NCBI GenBank assembly: GCA_027459705.1
Contig: DAIDHM010000062.1
Coordinates: forward strand, 1-45,216
Origin: Ktedonobacteria bacterium
GTDB taxonomy: Bacteria > Chloroflexota > Ktedonobacteria > Ktedonobacterales > JACDGC01
DNA: 45,216 nt
Reading direction: 5' to 3'
The notes beneath the pieces were generated by a model, which saw nothing but the letters and a program-made list of their open reading frames with translations, made no database searches and was not told the origin of the DNA. This document shows positions 24,837-34,385 of this stretch, in pieces. Both the position numbers and the translations under genes were made by a program. The first letter of the stretch is position 1. Each line of letters starts with the position of its first letter.

Positions 24837-26282
24837 ATGGTGGATGAAACGATATTGCGGACGGCACTGAGTGCCGCGACCACGGCTGGGGCGGCCTATG
24901 CCGAAGCTCGGAGCGTCGCGACGCGCGAACGCCAGGTCAGCGCGCGCGATGGCACGGTGGATCTGGTCGGGGAGCGCAGCGACGCGGGCTACAGCATCCG
25001 TGTCGCGGTACTCGAGGGTGCAGGTGGCTGGGGCTTCGCCGCGACAGCCGATCCTTCGCCCGAAGCTGCCGCCAGTGCCGCCCGCGCGGCAGTCGAGATC
25101 GCCCGCGCCAGTGCGAGCATGCGCCACACGCCGTTTGCGCTGGATGGTTTGCCGACTGAGCGCGGCGATTATCTGACAGCGGTGCAGCGTGACCCTTTCC
25201 AGGTTCCCATCGAGGAGGCCATTGACTTGGTCCTGTCGGCCTCCTCGCGTGCCCATTCCGCCCACTCCCGGATTGTCACGAGTCAGGCAAATGTGCACGC
25301 CTGGCACACAACGAAGCGCTATCTCAACACGCTCGGCGCGGATCTGCACCAGACCATCTTCGAGACGGAGGGGAATGTCAGCGCTATCGCCCAGGATGAC
25401 GCGGGATACACTTACCGGCGCAGCTTCGGCAATATGGCGCAGAGTGGCTGGGAATTCGTTGAAGGACTTCATCTCGCCGAAGCCGCCCTGACCACTGGAC
25501 AAGAAGCCGCCGATCTTGTTGTGGCTCCCTGGGCGCCATCAGGGCCACAGACCGTCATTTTGGGAGACTCCCTCGTTGCGTTGATCATTCACGAGTCGTG
25601 TGGGCATCCGACTGAGTTTGACCGCGTGCTTGGCTGGGAAGCCGCTTTCGCCGGGACAAGCTTCCTCATGCCAGAGATGGTGGGAACATTCCGCTATGGT
25701 TCGCCACTGGTCTCGATCGTCGCTGATTCCACTTCCCCTGGCGGCCTGGGCACCTTTGGGTGGGATGATGAGGGTATACCCGCCCAAAGGTGGGATCTTG
25801 TCCGCGATGGTCTCTTCACTGGCTATCTGACTGATCGCGAGGCCGCGCTCAGCGGAGGGCAGCCGGTGCGATGTTGTGGGCGCGCGTCCAGTTGGGCGCG
25901 TATGCCGATCGTGCGTATGGTCAATGTGAGCCTGCAACCCGTCCAGGGGACATTAGATGACCTGATTGCCTCTGTGGATTCGGGGATCTTGGTAGACACC
26001 CCTTCATCCTGGAGTCTGGATGATAAACGGATGAATTTTCATTTCAGTGCCGAACTCTGCCGCGAGATTCAAGGCGGCAAGCTGGGAGGATATCGCAAAG
26101 GCGCGGCCTTTCAAGCGCGGACCCCCGATTTCTGGGGCGCTGTGCAGATGGTGGGTGGTCCAGCGGATTGGCGATTGCATGGCTTCTCATCCTGCGCAAA
26201 AGGCGAACCATTACAACTGGCGCATGTCGCGCATGGTGCCCCGCCAATCATTGTCGAAGGACTGAACATCGCGCGTGGCTGA
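24837..26282 (+). CDS. TldD/PmbA-family metalloprotease (TldD-like)
   Basis: A 481-residue protein of the TldD/PmbA family. TldD-TldE (PmbA) heterodimers cleave unfolded peptides and mature some microcins. TldD carries the zinc site, seen here as HESCGHPTEFD at about 252-262 (HExxxH). Other family marks are the N-terminal VSARDGTVDLVGERSDAGYS, IVADSTSPGGLGTFGWDDEG and the C-terminal GYRKGAAFQARTPDFWGAVQMVGG. The HESCGHPTE form resembles actinobacterial and chloroflexal versions. ATG 24837 has AGGAGG 6 bases upstream. A TldE/PmbA partner would be expected but is not the next gene, so it is either elsewhere or absent. Confidence 0.9.
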   Translation: MVDETILRTALSAATTAGAAYAEARSVATRERQVSARDGTVDLVGERSDAGYSIRVAVLEGAGGWGFAATADPSPEAAASAARAAVEIARASASMRHTPFALDGLPTERGDYLTAVQRDPFQVPIEEAIDLVLSASSRAHSAHSRIVTSQANVHAWHTTKRYLNTLGADLHQTIFETEGNVSAIAQDDAGYTYRRSFGNMAQSGWEFVEGLHLAEAALTTGQEAADLVVAPWAPSGPQTVILGDSLVALIIHESCGHPTEFDRVLGWEAAFAGTSFLMPEMVGTFRYGSPLVSIVADSTSPGGLGTFGWDDEGIPAQRWDLVRDGLFTGYLTDREAALSGGQPVRCCGRASSWARMPIVRMVNVSLQPVQGTLDDLIASVDSGILVDTPSSWSLDDKRMNFHFSAELCREIQGGKLGGYRKGAAFQARTPDFWGAVQMVGGPADWRLHGFSSCAKGEPLQLAHVAHGAPPIIVEGLNIARG

Positions 26283-26362
26283 ACCGCGCAACACACCTGG
26301 AACGGTTCCTGCTACCTTGTGTGCACAGCTTATCTGTGACCACTGTGAAGGAAGGAACCAAC

Positions 26363-29257
26363 GTGCAGCAGCGTACAATTTTACGCCGCGCGCTGATGTG
26401 GGCGGGCGTCGGCATGGCCTTGGTGGGCTTTTACGCCGCGCTGAGCCAGGTCTGGTTGACTCGCGCCGCCCCCATGAGCCACGAGCTCGCCAATTCCGTG
26501 GCGCCGCGTCTTGCGGCCGCCACACGCGCCGGTACTGTCGCCCCAGACCGTCCGATGACGGTGACGTTCACATTACAATCGCGCAATCAGGCAGCGCTTC
26601 AACAATTCGCGACCGCCGTCGCCACGCCGCATTCGCGGCTCTACCACCACTTTCTCTCGCCAGCGCAATTTGCCCAGGTCTTCGGCCCCGACCCCGCCGA
26701 AGTACGTCGGGTGGAACTCTTCGCGCAACAGCAAGGGATGCGAGTAACCGCTGTACAGAGCGGTGGCATGTTTATCACCATCACTGGCCGAGCCAGTCAG
26801 ATGCAACGTGCCTTCGGCGTCCAGATCGGTGAGTATCACGACAGCAGTGGTGGGAGCTTCTTCGCGAATGATCGACCTCTCTCGCTGCCCTCCGCGCTGG
26901 CGCCCGGCGTCATCAGTGTCTCCGGGTTGGATAATGCCACCCAGCGTAGTAACCACGCGGTTGGTCCGCGCGCGCTACCCCGGCTCGTGCCGCATGTTGG
27001 GCCACACGATGCCACCTGCCCCGCAACCACGGGCACCTATGGACTGACGCCACCACAACTCAAAACGACGTATGGATTTGGTAGCCAGACTGGTAGCGGG
27101 CAGCGCATCGCCCTGGTGGAATTTGATGGCTATTTGAATAGCGATATCGCCGCTTATACTACCTGTTTCGACCCCGGTGTCAATAGCGCTACCGTTGTCA
27201 AACCCCGACTCGTGGATCTCAGTTCGGCCATGGCGGCGGGCGATGGTGCGGTTGAGGTTGACCTGGATATTGAGGTCGCGTTAGGGATGGCGCCTGGCCT
27301 CGCCAACGTTGATGTGTATGAAGCGCCCAATACGAATCAAGGTCTGATTGATCTGCTCGCCGCGATCGCCAATGACGATCTGGATGCTACGGTCAGTGAT
27401 AGTTGGGGAGCCTGTGAGGCCGACACCAGCTATCCCGTCGCGGCATCTGAGGAGATGGCCTTCTTACAGATGGCCGCCCAGGGCCAGGGTGTGTATATTG
27501 CCGCGGGCGATACAGGCGCGTATACCTGCCTCAGTGGGTTCAATACCTTCCATGGTCGAGTCGTCAATGCTGATGATCCCGCCACAGATCCCTATGTCAC
27601 GGCTGTTGGGGGAACGACCCTCACCCTCAACGCGACGACCGCCGGTTATATGGGCGAGACAGTCTGGAATAACAGCAGCCAGGGGGCCAACAATGGCACT
27701 GGCGGCGGATATAGTATGTTCTGGGCGGCGCCGACCTGGCAGGTGAATGCCAAAGCGGTGACAACGCCAGGCGGCGTAGCAGACCCAACCGCGGCACGCG
27801 TCATCCCCGATGTCGCGGCGGATGCTGATCCACAGACGGGCTATGCGATCTACTGCACGGCAGGATCAATCTGTGCCGGTCTGAATGGTTGGTTTGATAT
27901 TGGCGGCACCTCTGCGGCTGCTCCACTCTGGGCTTCGCTGGGCGCACTGACCAATCAACAAGCTGGTGGTTCGCTCCCTGGTGGCACCCGCATTGGCTTG
28001 ATCACCCCGGCGCTTTACCAACTCTATGGATCAGATACTGGCGCCACTGGCGCGACTGGCATTACGATGGGGAGTGCAACGTATTACGACTATTCCGCGC
28101 AGGTGAATGGATCCACGCCTCCTGCTAGCGGACAGGTGGTTTTCCATGATGTGACCCAGGGCAGCAATACGTTCCCATCCACGCAAGGCTTTCCTGCGGG
28201 CTTCAGCGCCCAGACTGGTTTTGACGCTGTCTCTGGACTGGGTACGATGCAAGCGCAGTCAACCACCCAGTTTTTGGTCGGCCAGATTCGCTTCACTGCC
28301 CCCCGCCTCTATATGGTCGCCAAAGGCACGAACAACGGCTATTGGATCGCCAATTATTTCCTAAATACTGGCGATAACAATACTCTTCCTAATGCGGGAT
28401 TGGCATCTCAATGGACTTCCTTGCCCGGTCAGACGTTCCAGGGTGCGCCAGGGATCGCCGACAATGGTCTGGCAACGGCTTCATTGGGGGCCACGACGGG
28501 CATGGTGTATATCGCAGGCATCGGCACGGATGGTACCGTGCGGTTCGGTTCCTGGAATCCCGCACAGATGCTCTTTAGCGGCTGGAGCAGCGTGCCAGGA
28601 ACCACGTGCCAGGGTGATATGTCCGCCGCCTTCGCGCAAAGCACCTTCTTTGTGGCTTGTATGACCCCCAGTGGCGGCGTCGTCATCAATGCTTATAACC
28701 CACAAAACAATACCTGGGGCGGCTGGGCGACGATCGGTGGTGGATTGACCTCACCACCTACGATGTCCACCGATGGCCAGCAACTCTTGATCGTAGCGCA
28801 GGCGCCAACAGGCAAAGGCGATCAGAGCGATTGGTATACGTACTACACTCCAGGGACCGCCGCGCAGACCCCCTGGTATCGTTTTATGACGACTTGCCAG
28901 GTGACACCCGCTGTGGCGTTCGCGGGAGCCAGCGCGGGTGACTATATGTTGGCATGTGTGGCGAGCGACACAGGCACGATGTGGCAGAATCAACTCGCCA
29001 CCGCCAATAATTCGCTCTCCTATTGGTCGAATCTCGGTTCGCCTGCTGGGGTCAAGCTGCGCAATGGCACGTCGATCGCCCTCGATACATTGGATTCGCC
29101 AGATGTCGTATTCTTCACTGGCCAAGGCACTGACAACGCCAGCTATGTCCAGTTAGTGACGACGAACCCCTATTTTAGCGGCATTACGGGTTGGCAGATG
29201 GCTTCCAGCCCCAACATCTTCTCGTCGAGCGCCGCCACCGATTACTTCGGCGTGTGA
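26363..29257 (+). CDS. Secreted sedolisin (S53) peptidase with a propeller-like C-terminal domain
   Basis: A 964-residue exported acid-type serine-carboxyl peptidase. An N-terminal membrane/signal segment (MWAGVGMALVGFYAALSQVW) is followed by a pro-kumamolisin prodomain (about 35-190; YHHFLSPAQFAQVFGP) and the catalytic domain (about 220-640). The family catalytic set is present: E298 and D302 (VEVDLDIE), oxyanion D383 (AAGDTG) and nucleophile S517 (GGTSAAAP). The calcium-site region DVTQGSN...GFDAVSGLGT closes it. About 320 further residues form repeating Trp-rich blades (GSWNPAQMLFSGWSSVPG, YNPQNNTWGGWATIGG) like a lectin-type beta-propeller. The GTG start at 26363 is preferred because GGAAGG lies 7 bases upstream; an in-frame ATG at 26168 overlaps tldD. 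Probably digests extracellular protein. Confidence 0.92.
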   Translation: MQQRTILRRALMWAGVGMALVGFYAALSQVWLTRAAPMSHELANSVAPRLAAATRAGTVAPDRPMTVTFTLQSRNQAALQQFATAVATPHSRLYHHFLSPAQFAQVFGPDPAEVRRVELFAQQQGMRVTAVQSGGMFITITGRASQMQRAFGVQIGEYHDSSGGSFFANDRPLSLPSALAPGVISVSGLDNATQRSNHAVGPRALPRLVPHVGPHDATCPATTGTYGLTPPQLKTTYGFGSQTGSGQRIALVEFDGYLNSDIAAYTTCFDPGVNSATVVKPRLVDLSSAMAAGDGAVEVDLDIEVALGMAPGLANVDVYEAPNTNQGLIDLLAAIANDDLDATVSDSWGACEADTSYPVAASEEMAFLQMAAQGQGVYIAAGDTGAYTCLSGFNTFHGRVVNADDPATDPYVTAVGGTTLTLNATTAGYMGETVWNNSSQGANNGTGGGYSMFWAAPTWQVNAKAVTTPGGVADPTAARVIPDVAADADPQTGYAIYCTAGSICAGLNGWFDIGGTSAAAPLWASLGALTNQQAGGSLPGGTRIGLITPALYQLYGSDTGATGATGITMGSATYYDYSAQVNGSTPPASGQVVFHDVTQGSNTFPSTQGFPAGFSAQTGFDAVSGLGTMQAQSTTQFLVGQIRFTAPRLYMVAKGTNNGYWIANYFLNTGDNNTLPNAGLASQWTSLPGQTFQGAPGIADNGLATASLGATTGMVYIAGIGTDGTVRFGSWNPAQMLFSGWSSVPGTTCQGDMSAAFAQSTFFVACMTPSGGVVINAYNPQNNTWGGWATIGGGLTSPPTMSTDGQQLLIVAQAPTGKGDQSDWYTYYTPGTAAQTPWYRFMTTCQVTPAVAFAGASAGDYMLACVASDTGTMWQNQLATANNSLSYWSNLGSPAGVKLRNGTSIALDTLDSPDVVFFTGQGTDNASYVQLVTTNPYFSGITGWQMASSPNIFSSSAATDYFGV

Positions 29258-29287
29258 CTCATGACCCATACAGCGATTGCCTACTTC

Positions 29288-29330
29288 AAGGCGACTATGG
29301 ACCAAAATGGTCCGTAGTCGCCTTGGTTTT
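29288..29330 (+). terminator. Terminator of the sedolisin gene
   Basis: AAGGCGACTATGGACCA (29288-29304) pairs with 29308-29324 with one T-G wobble, loop AAA, then GGTTTT. It lies 30 bases after the sedolisin stop and just before the end of the minus-strand PP2C gene. Confidence 0.85.
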
Positions 29331-29359
29331 ATCAGTTTGTGTCAAGTAGCCAATATATT

Positions 29360-30358
29360 TTACCAGCGTACGAGAATTCCCGTTGCATCGTCATGGAGTT
29401 TGATAGGGTTGTCATGGGTGCGATGGGCGACCTCCGCACGCTGCACTGTGATGTAATCCCCCAGTGTGCGCTGCTTGAGCGCAGACATTGTGGCGTTGGT
29501 GATATCTGACATATCGCCCGCTCCGATGAACGTCGGAGCGAGCCAGAGAAAGCCATCGCTGCAGATCAGAAAACCATCGCATGATTTTATAGCAAAGACT
29601 CCCGCGCGCGCAAAGGACTCCATGGCATCCAGACCATCGAGGACGCCCATGCCGCGCGCGCGTTGCGGTTGGCCAAAGAGATCGACAGCGTTATGACCGA
29701 ATCGTCCTGCGACCTGACGGCGCAACTCAGCATCATCAAGGTGGTGCAAGCTTGGATGGATGATCGCCCGGTCCACCGGAAGCGTCAGCATATTGCGGTA
29801 GGCGAGATCATCCAGCATGCTTCCCTGGTGGGCCGCGTAGGTTACCTGCTTATACGGCTCGGCGAGCGGAATGAGCGCCGTATCCCCCAGGTGCAGCCAT
29901 TCGACAGTCCCGGCGCGGCGATCCACCCGCGCTATCGTCGCGACCGCTGCGGGCAGCGCGAGGCGGATGGCGCGAGCGTCAGCCAGCCATGGTGCCAGCG
30001 TCGGTTCGCGCGCCACCACCGCTGCCACGGTGAGGGAGCCATAGTTTGCGATGACCGCTTCCTGGATGGCTTCGTTCGCATACCGGAAGAGATCGAGAAG
30101 CGGAGTGGTTGGATCGCGGACGATGCGGGCCATACAGACATCGCGCGCGGTCATTGCGGCAAAGCGACCTGGGGTCAGGGCCGCGCCCGCCAGTTCAGCC
30201 AACGCGGGAAAAGCCAGGATCTGTGTCACTCCATCAAAGACCGCCACGATGAGCAGATCATTGGTCTCCCAGACCAGCCAGGCGTCCTCATTGAGCCGAG
30301 TTACCGAACCCGGTTCGCTGATCGCCGCAATCTCCCATCGTTCACTACATATGTCCAC
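29360..30358 (-). CDS. PP2C-like (PPM) protein phosphatase, divergent
   Basis: A 332-residue soluble protein with the PPM order of motifs: SVTRLNEDAW (first metal-site region), VAVFDGVT in place of the usual VxDGMGG, LHLGDTAL for GDSR, LICSDGFLW and the final HDDATGILV with its metal-binding DD. Core acids are kept but the flap and GG turn differ, so it belongs to a divergent PPM branch; activity is likely but not certain. GTG 30358 has AGGAG 9 bases upstream; an out-of-frame ATG lies between. It is transcribed away from the helical-protein/caspase operon across a 250-base promoter region, so a shared role is possible. Confidence 0.8.
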   Translation of the reverse strand: MDICSERWEIAAISEPGSVTRLNEDAWLVWETNDLLIVAVFDGVTQILAFPALAELAGAALTPGRFAAMTARDVCMARIVRDPTTPLLDLFRYANEAIQEAVIANYGSLTVAAVVAREPTLAPWLADARAIRLALPAAVATIARVDRRAGTVEWLHLGDTALIPLAEPYKQVTYAAHQGSMLDDLAYRNMLTLPVDRAIIHPSLHHLDDAELRRQVAGRFGHNAVDLFGQPQRARGMGVLDGLDAMESFARAGVFAIKSCDGFLICSDGFLWLAPTFIGAGDMSDITNATMSALKQRTLGDYITVQRAEVAHRTHDNPIKLHDDATGILVRW

Positions 30359-30608
30359 AACTCATGTCTCCTCTGACTGCCATATCCTCGCGTTATAGCT
30401 TGCACGTTGGCATTATAGCGAACAACCTGGAGCAGCGCTATGTGACTGGCATGCCTCATTAGCTGCTGCAGAGTGCTTGCGCCATTGCGAATGTGAACTT
30501 TCACCGAGATCACAAGGGTGTGAGTCTGTATTCCCGCATATGTTGAGTATACTTGATCTCGAGATACGGATACTGTTGTCGTATCATAACGGAAATGGAG
30601 GGCATCCC

Positions 30609-31310
30609 ATGGTCCCCAACGAGCTGCCTGTATACAACATCTTTGTCCGCGAACTCGAAGCTGTACTCAAGACGAAGCCTAAAAAGAAAGGCATCAGCCA
30701 ATTGACTGAACTGCCATTTTACATCCATCCCATGAAGATCGCACGGCTTCTGGCTTCCCGGCATTCCCCGAAACATCTCGCCATCTTGAATCCAACCGAT
30801 TTGGAGGCCATCATGGATCATTTTGAATTTGACCAGAAGGAGCGGTTGCGCATCAAAGCTGCGATCATGGCCACCGCCGTCGAGCGCGTCCTTATTGATC
30901 GCATCGATGCGGAACTCGCGTTACATGCAGCCGACGAAGTCTTCAGCATTCTTTACCATGCCATGAGCCGCGCGACGCCATCCCCAGCCCAACCGGCTAG
31001 CGAAGCAATCTCTGTGGAGACTCCAATGAGTCTCAGCGAGATTAAATTCACCCCAGAGATCGAATCTGAATTTACCCACGTCCTTGATGTGCTCGATCAG
31101 GCACTTGAGTTGATGTTTCGCTGCAAAGAATTGCCTAAAGGAGAAGAACGCACGCATTGCGCGCAGGATCTCGTGAGCTTGTTCGATCGAATGCTCGATT
31201 TGCTCGACAGCATACCCCAGGATCAACGTACATTGGAGCGTTGGCAGCCCTGGTTCGATGAAGCTCGTAAATGCCGCGCTGATGCACAGCGCTGGCTCCA
31301 GGAGGACTAA
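30609..31310 (+). CDS. Helical protein of unknown function, first gene of the caspase operon
   Basis: A 233-residue, almost entirely helical cytoplasmic protein in two parts. Residues about 1-125 have a basic patch (KTKPKKKG) and a compact helical bundle (IHPMKIARLLASRHSPKHLAILNP, then DQKERLRIKAAIMATAVERVLI and ELALHAADEVFSILYHAM). A Pro/Ala/Ser linker follows, then about 150-233 a second bundle (HVLDVLDQALELMFRCKEL, DLVSLFDRMLDLLDSI). No catalytic motif is visible. GGAGGG lies 6 bases before ATG 30609. Its stop is two bases from the caspase-like gene's ATG, so they are co-translated neighbours; an adaptor, inhibitor or substrate role for the protease is an inference. No known family was recognised. 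Confidence 0.78.
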   Translation: MVPNELPVYNIFVRELEAVLKTKPKKKGISQLTELPFYIHPMKIARLLASRHSPKHLAILNPTDLEAIMDHFEFDQKERLRIKAAIMATAVERVLIDRIDAELALHAADEVFSILYHAMSRATPSPAQPASEAISVETPMSLSEIKFTPEIESEFTHVLDVLDQALELMFRCKELPKGEERTHCAQDLVSLFDRMLDLLDSIPQDQRTLERWQPWFDEARKCRADAQRWLQED

Positions 31311-31312
31311 TA

Positions 31313-32563
31313 ATGGGAAAACGCGCATTACTCGTCGGAGTGGATCATTATCCAGGAATGCAGTCGTTGCAGAGCTGTGTCCGCGACACGATGACCCTGC
31401 GGAACTTGCTGCTATTTCACGCGAACCTGGATGTGAATTACGATTGTATCACCTTCCTGGGTATGGACCCTCAATTGGTCACCGCGGCTCATATACAGGA
31501 AAGGATTGTGTTGGGAGCTACGAAATCTGTCGTGCAGCAGGCATTAGCATCCCTATTCCTCTATGATGATACAGTCCTTTTCTATTTCTCGGGCCATGGG
31601 ACCAAAACGGCGAATGGCACCATGATTCTCTTGCCGACTGATCGGGACGGACGCCAGCAGGGAATCTACTTGCAAGAGCTACTTGACATGGCGAACGGGT
31701 CGAACGCGCGCCAGATCGTGTTGATCCTGGACTGTTGTTTTGCGGGGGCGATCGGCGAAGAGTTCATCGATCTCCAACGGATGTGGTTACGGCCTGGGGT
31801 GACCGTCCTGGCGGCGGCGAGTCCTGATCAGTACGCATTTGCGCGCGATGGGCAGAGTGTCTTCACACGTGCCTTGTTGTTGGGCCTAGAAGGTGGAGTC
31901 GCGGATCCCCGTGGTTGGGTGACAGCCGCCGCTCTGTATGCTTTCATCGAACAGTCATTAGGCCCCTGGGAGCAACGGCCAATGTACAAATCTAACGCCA
32001 CCGAGATGCGGCCCATCCGCTATTGCGAGCCGATCGTCAGCGATGATGAACTGAGACTGATTCCTGTGCTTTTCAAGGAATCGACGTGTCTCTTAGACCT
32101 GGATAAATCCTTTGAGCCTACGCAAGTTGATAGTGCAAAGCCGGAGAATGTTGCGATATTTCATGTCTTACGGCGGTTACAATTAGCGCGGATGATTCGG
32201 CCGACCAATCCACGTGAGGATGCGCTGTATTGGACTGCGATGCATCATGAATCCGTACAGTTAACCCCGTTGGGCCAATACTACTGGCAGCTTGCTAAAG
32301 CTGGGAAAATTGGTGGAACACCAGCATTCACAAGGAGGCTAGTCATGAATCACCTGGAACCAGAGAAACTCGCGCAGATTTTCCACGAGACCTACGAGCG
32401 TTTGGCGCCCTACTTCAATTACACAACCCGCAAGGAGACGGCGGTTCCCTGGGCTCAAGTACCAGATACGAACAAACAGTTGATGATTGCGGTTGCTACG
32501 GAAGTGCTGGCTGCTCTGCAACCGGCCGCCACTCCCGATACCCCGACCGCGCCCAGCGCATAA
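31313..32563 (+). CDS. Caspase-like (C14/metacaspase-type) protease
   Basis: A 416-residue protein whose first about 230 residues are a caspase p20-like fold: KRALLVGVDHY first strand, FYFSGHGTK with catalytic H95, and VLILDCCFAGAI with catalytic C142. Next is a middle winged-helix-like stretch (about 265-350; VAIFHVLRRLQLARMIRP). The C-terminal module (about 350-402) has EKLAQIFHETYERL and VPWAQVPDTNKQLMIAVA, a pattern I associate with small stand-alone proteins in phages and actinomycetes (from memory). There is no signal peptide, so it acts inside the cell. Bacterial caspase-like proteases occur in defence and regulated-death modules. It is second in a tight operon (2-base gap) and followed by a hairpin terminator. 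Confidence 0.86.
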   Translation: MGKRALLVGVDHYPGMQSLQSCVRDTMTLRNLLLFHANLDVNYDCITFLGMDPQLVTAAHIQERIVLGATKSVVQQALASLFLYDDTVLFYFSGHGTKTANGTMILLPTDRDGRQQGIYLQELLDMANGSNARQIVLILDCCFAGAIGEEFIDLQRMWLRPGVTVLAAASPDQYAFARDGQSVFTRALLLGLEGGVADPRGWVTAAALYAFIEQSLGPWEQRPMYKSNATEMRPIRYCEPIVSDDELRLIPVLFKESTCLLDLDKSFEPTQVDSAKPENVAIFHVLRRLQLARMIRPTNPREDALYWTAMHHESVQLTPLGQYYWQLAKAGKIGGTPAFTRRLVMNHLEPEKLAQIFHETYERLAPYFNYTTRKETAVPWAQVPDTNKQLMIAVATEVLAALQPAATPDTPTAPSA

Positions 32564-32567
32564 CACC

Positions 32568-32607
32568 ATCCCACCAGTATCATGAATGCACATGACGCTG
32601 GTGGGAT
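32568..32607 (+). terminator. Hairpin after the caspase operon
   Basis: ATCCCACCAG (32568-32577) and CTGGTGGGAT (32598-32607) match perfectly over 10 bases, four bases after the caspase-like gene's stop. No T-tract follows. Confidence 0.65.
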
Positions 32608-32619
32608 GCAACGCAACTG

Positions 32620-32650
32620 CCAGACCCGGCATGATCCATGACGGGTCTGG
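32620..32650 (-). terminator. Hairpin after groEL
   Basis: CCAGACCCG (32620-32628) pairs perfectly with CGGGTCTGG (32642-32650), 10 bases past the groEL stop read on the minus strand. With the neighbouring hairpin at 32568-32607 it makes back-to-back terminators between convergent units. Confidence 0.65.
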
Positions 32651-32660
32651 TTGGGGAACT

Positions 32661-34301
32661 CTAGAAGTCGCCCATACCGCCACCCGGGGCTGCCGGAGCG
32701 GGAGGATTCTTCTCGGGGATGTCGGTGATGAGCGCCTCGGTCGTGAGGATCATCGTCGCGATGCTGGCGGCGTTCTGCAGAGCGGAGCGCGTCACCTTGG
32801 CGGCATCGATGATACCAGCGGCGACGAGATCTTCGGTCTTGCCGGTCAGCACGTTGTATCCGATCTTCGGATCGTTGCCAGCTTCGCGCTGCGAGCGGCG
32901 GATGGCTTCCACAATGACCGCGCCATCGGCGCCAGCATTGTGGGCGATGGTTCGGACCGGCTCTTCGAGCGCGCGGCGCAGGATCAGAATGCCCGTCGCG
33001 GCGTCGCCCGTCAGATTGAGCTTATCCAGCGCCTGAGTCGCGTTGAGCAGGGCAACTCCACCACCAGGAACGTAGCCCTCTTCGACCGCCGAGCGCGTCG
33101 AGGAGAGCGCGTCTTCGACACGGGTTTTGCGGAACTTCAGTTCCACTTCGGTGCCCGCGCCGACTTTGATAACGCCAACGCCGCCAGAGAGTTTCGCCAG
33201 CCGCTCTTGCAGCTTCTCGCGGTCGTAGTCGCTGGTCGTCTCGTCGATCTGCGCGCGAATCTGTTTGATGCGCGCCTGGATCTCCGCCAGATCGCCCTTG
33301 CCCTCAATGAACGTCGTGTCATCTTTCTTCGAGATAACGCGGCGCGCCTGGCCAAGATCGCTGATCTGGGTGTTCTCGAGGCGGCGGCCCATTTCTTCGC
33401 TGATAACCTGACCGCCAGTCAAAATGGCCAGGTCACGGAGCATCTCTTTGCGGCGATCACCAAAGCCAGGGGCTTTGACTGCCAGCACATTCAACACACC
33501 ACGGAGCTTATTGACGACCAGGGTCGGCAAAGCTTCGCCATCGACATCTTCCGCGACGATGACGATGTTGCGCTGCCCCATCTGGGTGAGCTTCTCCAGC
33601 ACGGGGAGCATGTCCTGAACTGCGCTGATCTTCTTATCAGTGATCAGGATGTGCGCGTCCTCGATGATAGCTTCCATGCGGTCCGTATTCGTGACGAAAT
33701 ACGCCGAGATGTAGCCCTTATCGATCTGCATACCCTCGACATATTCGACTTCGAAGCTGGTTCCGCGGGATTCCTCGACCGTAATGACGCCATCGCGACC
33801 CACGCGATCCATGACATCGGCGATCAAGTTGCCAATCGATTCATCGGCAGCGGAGACAGTCGCGATCTGCGCGATCTCTTTCTTGCCTTCGACGGGAGTG
33901 GCGATGCTGCGGATATATTCCACAATCGCCTCGACGCCGCGGTCGATGCCCTGACGGAGCATCATGGGGTTGGCGCCGGCGGCCAGGTTGCGCAGGCCTT
34001 CGGTGACGATCGCCTGGGCCAGTACCGTGGCGGTGGTCGTGCCATCGCCGGCGACATCATTGGTCTTCACAGCGGCTTCTTTCAGCAACTGCGCGCCCAT
34101 GTTCTCGAACGGATCTTCGAGCTGGATCTCTTTGGCAACCGTCACGCCATCATGCGTGACGCTGGGGGAGCCGAATTTCTTATCAAGCGCAACATTGCGG
34201 CCCTTAGGACCTAACGTCGTCTTGACGGCTTCGGCCAGGACATCGATGCCGGCCTTCAGTTTGCGACGAGCCGTCTCGTCGAAAATAATCTGCTTCGCCA
34301 T
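32661..34301 (-). CDS. groEL: Chaperonin GroEL (60 kDa)
   Basis: A 546-residue group I chaperonin, which folds proteins in a double-ring chamber with GroES and ATP. Family marks are [13 protein letters not shown], the ATP-site [14 protein letters not shown] near residue 85, the apical-domain segment with [13 protein letters not shown], and [15 protein letters not shown] near 400. The C-terminal tail is short (APGGGMGDF) and lacks long GGM repeats. ATG 34301 starts MAKQIIF, the usual N-terminus; AAGGAG is 12 bases upstream, and a TTG four codons earlier abuts that site and is rejected. It is 84 bases after groES on the same strand. The long reverse frame opposite the gene is a coding shadow. 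Confidence 0.98.
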   Translation of the reverse strand: MAKQIIFDETARRKLKAGIDVLAEAVKTTLGPKGRNVALDKKFGSPSVTHDGVTVAKEIQLEDPFENMGAQLLKEAAVKTNDVAGDGTTTATVLAQAIVTEGLRNLAAGANPMMLRQGIDRGVEAIVEYIRSIATPVEGKKEIAQIATVSAADESIGNLIADVMDRVGRDGVITVEESRGTSFEVEYVEGMQIDKGYISAYFVTNTDRMEAIIEDAHILITDKKISAVQDMLPVLEKLTQMGQRNIVIVAEDVDGEALPTLVVNKLRGVLNVLAVKAPGFGDRRKEMLRDLAILTGGQVISEEMGRRLENTQISDLGQARRVISKKDDTTFIEGKGDLAEIQARIKQIRAQIDETTSDYDREKLQERLAKLSGGVGVIKVGAGTEVELKFRKTRVEDALSSTRSAVEEGYVPGGGVALLNATQALDKLNLTGDAATGILILRRALEEPVRTIAHNAGADGAVIVEAIRRSQREAGNDPKIGYNVLTGKTEDLVAAGIIDAAKVTRSALQNAASIATMILTTEALITDIPEKNPPAPAAPGGGMGDF

Positions 34302-34385
34302 AGTGCGATGCAACTCCTTATGGTGCTAACCGCCCCACTCACCTCGCTACGCGTGGCGAGAGGCGATGAAACTGCAGTACCAGGC

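Noticed and set aside
24663-25502. Minus-strand frame of 279 codons opposite tldD
   Set aside because: It lies wholly against a well-supported TldD-family gene and has no ribosome site or recognisable protein features.
32586-34214. Long open frame (542 codons) on the plus strand opposite groEL
   Set aside because: It is a known type of antisense shadow caused by the codon bias of groEL; composition is Asp/Arg/Ala-rich and matches no family.
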